A stretch of 41,285 nt of DNA, taken from Candidatus Parcubacteria bacterium (GTDB lineage Bacteria > Patescibacteriota > Minisyncoccia > Phycocordibacterales > Zambryskibacteraceae). Position 1 is the first letter of the stretch. Each line of letters starts with the position of its first letter. Below, in pieces: positions 39,217 to 41,285 of the stretch. The translations under genes and the position numbers were made by a program. Under the pieces are notes generated by a model. That model did no database searches. It had not been told where the DNA came from and was given only the letters and a program-made list of their open reading frames with translations. Location: NCBI GenBank assembly GCA_019661865.1, contig JAIFWJ010000005.1, positions 1 to 41,285 of the forward strand. The letters run 5' to 3'.

Positions 39217-39834
39217 TTATAGAGAAGAAATTTGTCCGGTTTTATACACTGTCACTGAATGTGTCTCACCGAATGGTGAGGTCAGTTTAACCCTGACTGC
39301 TTGCGGGCTCCCTGGGAAAGCTGTTATGTCTCCTCCATTCAATCTAATCCTGGCTTTAGTTTCTGGACGTAAAAATATTATATCTACTTTATTTATAGTG
39401 TTATCACAAACTTCAGTTCCATTAGATAAAATATCACAAAATGCTGAAATGTAGTCATTTCCGGAGACGGAAGTAAGCTCAATACACTCTTGCCCAGAAC
39501 AGTTAATAAACGAACCATCATAACTCTGGTTAGAATTAACATCAGCGAAGAACACATAGGCACTATTAGTGCTCATGGCCGTAGAATCGAAGCTAATGCC
39601 GTATGGGGTGGAAAAGTTGTTTGTACCTGGAGTGAGCTCTCTTACGCTGGTGCCATACACTTGAGCCTGTCTCACTGCTAAGGCCAGAGTGTCTACGGCG
39701 TTCCTTATATAAATACCATCAGTGTATTGATTCTGGTGGATCACCACCACGCCCATGATGAGCGCCATGATAGTCATAGTAACGAGGAGCTCTATGAGGG
39801 TAAACCCTCTATTTAGTTTAGGCGGCCAAGACAT
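39217..39834 (-). CDS. Type IV pilus minor pilin, GspH/FimT-like
   Basis: 205 aa from the ATG at 39834. An in-frame TTG at 39858 would put too many residues before the cleavage site. Prepilin signal RGFTLIELLVTMTIMALIMG, then DTLALAVRQAQVYGTSVRE, matching the FimT/GspH helix. It overlaps the end of pilD by 17 nt. Confidence 0.84.
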   Translation of the reverse strand: MSWPPKLNRGFTLIELLVTMTIMALIMGVVVIHQNQYTDGIYIRNAVDTLALAVRQAQVYGTSVRELTPGTNNFSTPYGISFDSTAMSTNSAYVFFADVNSNQSYDGSFINCSGQECIELTSVSGNDYISAFCDILSNGTEVCDNTINKVDIIFLRPETKARIRLNGGDITAFPGSPQAVRVKLTSPFGETHSVTVYKTGQISSL

Positions 39835-40606
39835 GAAAAAGGTCAAGTGAGAGGACAAATGCGATCCATGCTCCCAAAACTAGAAACGGTGCAAATGGAA
39901 CCTCACTTCTCATTGTAAGTCCTTTTCCCTCAGAGGACAAAGTCTTCTTACTGAGCCTTTGATAAGCCATAAGTATCAAGGTCACTATTGTGCCTATCCA
40001 GAAAGACAGAACAAGAGCGGACAGACCAGTACTAAAACCCAAGAGAAGTCCTATAGAGAGCGCAAGCTTAGCATCTCCGAAGCCCATAGCTCGGCCCCGA
40101 GAGACGACCCATATCAGAGCGAAGAATGAAAAGAGGATTGGCCCAGAAAGCCAGTCGAGAAGAGTACCATGAGCAAAGAAGAGCCGTAGAACCAGAGTAA
40201 GAAGCACTGCTGTATAAGAAAGTTTGTCGGGTATGTAAGTAGTTCGGAAATCAATCACACTTATGACAATATAAATAGAGAAGACAGATAGAAAGAGTAA
40301 GATTATGAGAATTGCAGACAAGTCATAATAGAAAACTTTAAAGGCACTAAAAATACTTGCGAATACTAGTCCTGTCCACACTTCCACAATGACATACTGC
40401 CAGGAGATCGGCGCCTTACACTGACTACACTTGCCTCGAAGGAGGATGAAACTGAACACTGGTACAAGCTCCCACCACTTAAGAGTCTTCCCGCATGACG
40501 GACAAGCTGACCGACCTTCCAAGGAACTTCCCTTCTCCCATCTAAGAGCTACTACATTTAAGAAACTTCCAATAACCGCTCCTAGAACGAAGAAAAGTAC
40601 GAGCAT
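39818..40606 (-). CDS. pilD: Prepilin peptidase PilD
   Basis: 262 aa, polytopic. Cleaves prepilin signals and N-methylates the new N-terminus. The N-terminal zinc-binding CPSCGKTLKWWELVP and CSQC pairs and the catalytic aspartates (DFRTTYIPD and GFGDAKLA) are all present. It opens with VLGAVIGSFLNVVALR, typical of the family. It follows the pilin gene by 12 nt. Confidence 0.95.
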   Translation of the reverse strand: MLVLFFVLGAVIGSFLNVVALRWEKGSSLEGRSACPSCGKTLKWWELVPVFSFILLRGKCSQCKAPISWQYVIVEVWTGLVFASIFSAFKVFYYDLSAILIILLFLSVFSIYIVISVIDFRTTYIPDKLSYTAVLLTLVLRLFFAHGTLLDWLSGPILFSFFALIWVVSRGRAMGFGDAKLALSIGLLLGFSTGLSALVLSFWIGTIVTLILMAYQRLSKKTLSSEGKGLTMRSEVPFAPFLVLGAWIAFVLSLDLFHVLAA

Positions 40607-40618
40607 GACCCGACCAAA

Positions 40619-41083
40619 CTATGGAGTACACTGATAAATTCCGTCGACTAATGCTACCCCGGTCTGATATGAGCTACCCTTGCTGTCTACGCACCAGTAA
40701 ATGTTCGGCGCACTAATGAGGTTGGCTTCTACTACGTATGAATCATTCGGATAATCTGCATTACAGATTATAGTAACACCTGCAGGATAGTTAGCTGGGT
40801 CGACGAATGAAGCAGCTTGTGATGATGATGTGTCAGTAAACAGACTGTTAGCCGCGCTACAGTCATTGTCTATAACATCTCCGGTAGAATTATATGCGCC
40901 AGTGTTGTCGTGATAAATTTCCGCAGCATTGCGCAAACCAGCGAGTTGAGCTTTGATCTTTGCATCTTTACTCTTGTCTCGTGCAGTATTCACTGAAGCT
41001 AAGACAATAGAAGATAAAACTCCTATGATAGCTATAACTACTAGTAGTTCGATAAGTGTGAAGCCTCTCTCTCCTTTTATCAT
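40619..41083 (-). CDS. Type IV pilin
   Basis: 154 aa. Prepilin signal ERGFTLIELLVVIAIIGVLS precedes the long helix and a C-terminal globular region with Cys residues and the motif WCVDSKGSS. The length and fold suit a major pilin or pseudopilin. Immediately upstream is a -35/-10 promoter. It shares the WCVDSKGSS motif with the next pilin upstream, suggesting a duplicated pair. Confidence 0.92.
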   Translation of the reverse strand: MIKGERGFTLIELLVVIAIIGVLSSIVLASVNTARDKSKDAKIKAQLAGLRNAAEIYHDNTGAYNSTGDVIDNDCSAANSLFTDTSSSQAASFVDPANYPAGVTIICNADYPNDSYVVEANLISAPNIYWCVDSKGSSYQTGVALVDGIYQCTP

Positions 41084-41112
41084 GTCTGTATAATTATTTG
41101 TAAGATACGTTC

Positions 41113-41140
41113 AGAATAACAAGCATGTTCCAAGTGTCAA
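41113..41140 (-). promoter_or_regulatory. Promoter of the pilin-pilD operon
   Basis: On the minus strand: TTGACA (41135-41140), 16-nt spacer, TATTCT (41113-41118); the leader is about 23 nt. Confidence 0.75.
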
Positions 41141-41146
41141 ACAAGG

Positions 41147-41285
41147 TTACGGACAAACAACTATTCCTGCACCTAGTGCAGCAGCTTCAGCCTTGGAAGA
41201 ACCCTTGCTGTCTACACACCATGAGTTAGTACCACCAGCTCCAGGAAGGAGGGCAGATACTGCATAGGCAGATGCACCTGCACCT
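41147..41285 (-). CDS. Type IV pilin, C-terminal part only (runs past right edge)
   Basis: The last 46 codons or so of a pilin-like protein. It ends in TAA (41147-41149) and contains WCVDSKGSSKAEAAALGAG and a final Cys-Pro, closely matching the C-terminus of the adjacent pilin. The N-terminus is outside the window. Probably a second copy of the pilin gene. Confidence 0.75.
   Translation of the reverse strand, partial: GAGASAYAVSALLPGAGGTNSWCVDSKGSSKAEAAALGAGIVVCP

Overview
This window looks like a chromosome segment of a Patescibacteria/CPR bacterium, most likely Parcubacteria (Paceibacteria). The call rests on gene content and style, not on a search. Seen here are small compact genes, a LemA/TPM pair, an NAD-dependent DNA ligase with a degenerate zinc finger beside gatC and gatA, prfB-ftsE-ftsX, secreted Ig-like and Asn/Thr/Phe-repeat proteins, a sortase, a type IV pilin cluster with PilD, and almost no biosynthetic genes. 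TGA is used as a stop and a UGA-reading RF2 is encoded, so the genetic code is standard.

Layout. 1-1212 is the N-terminal part of a large secreted repeat protein. 1484-4056 holds an AlkA-like glycosylase, tRNA-Ser, a Nudix protein and the lemA-TPM pair. 4125-6173 is groES-groEL. 6264-10073 is a plus-strand run of secG, a membrane-anchored oligopeptide-binding-like protein and RNase J. 10100-12342 holds two surface or envelope proteins. 12386-13795 is a lipoprotein metzincin-like protease with its own promoter and terminator. 13948-17493 holds an MFS carrier, a DUF2231-like membrane protein, a transglutaminase-like protein, MsrA and a chagasin-like protein. 17568-19050 is a patchwork of very small genes and tRNA-Gln. 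19091-22754 holds an M23 peptidase, a 2'-5' RNA ligase-like protein, DoxX, a sortase, an lmo0937-family protein and a cupredoxin. 22819-26932 holds an ABC exporter pair, then ftsX, ftsE and prfB. 27298-29475 holds two tRNA-Thr genes, a 111-bp duplication element and small genes. 29507-32726 holds an ABC exporter, a coiled-coil protein, tRNA-Asp, tRNA-Met, tRNA-fMet and a helical protein. 32778-37590 holds a DoxX-like protein, a HEPN-like membrane protein, gatA, gatC and ligA. 37603-41285 is the pilin/PilD cluster.

The strongest general signal is regulatory. In about 15 to 20 genes a -10 hexamer, often the extended form TGnTATAAT, sits exactly 6 nt (sometimes 7 to 9) before the start codon with no Shine-Dalgarno sequence. 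Transcription would then begin at or within a few bases of the A of ATG, giving leaderless mRNAs. This pattern corrected several starts and exposed real genes of 36 and 49 codons. By contrast, a few stand-alone, visibly G+C-richer genes (12386-13795, 17618-17833, 18796-18996, 28946-29272) carry a -35/-10 promoter, mostly a Shine-Dalgarno site, and usually their own intrinsic terminator. They look like separately acquired, self-contained cassettes.

Other points worth attention are a 111-bp element that duplicates the 3' end of tRNA-Thr, an initiator tRNA lacking normal D-loop/T-loop contact bases, and a short RF2.
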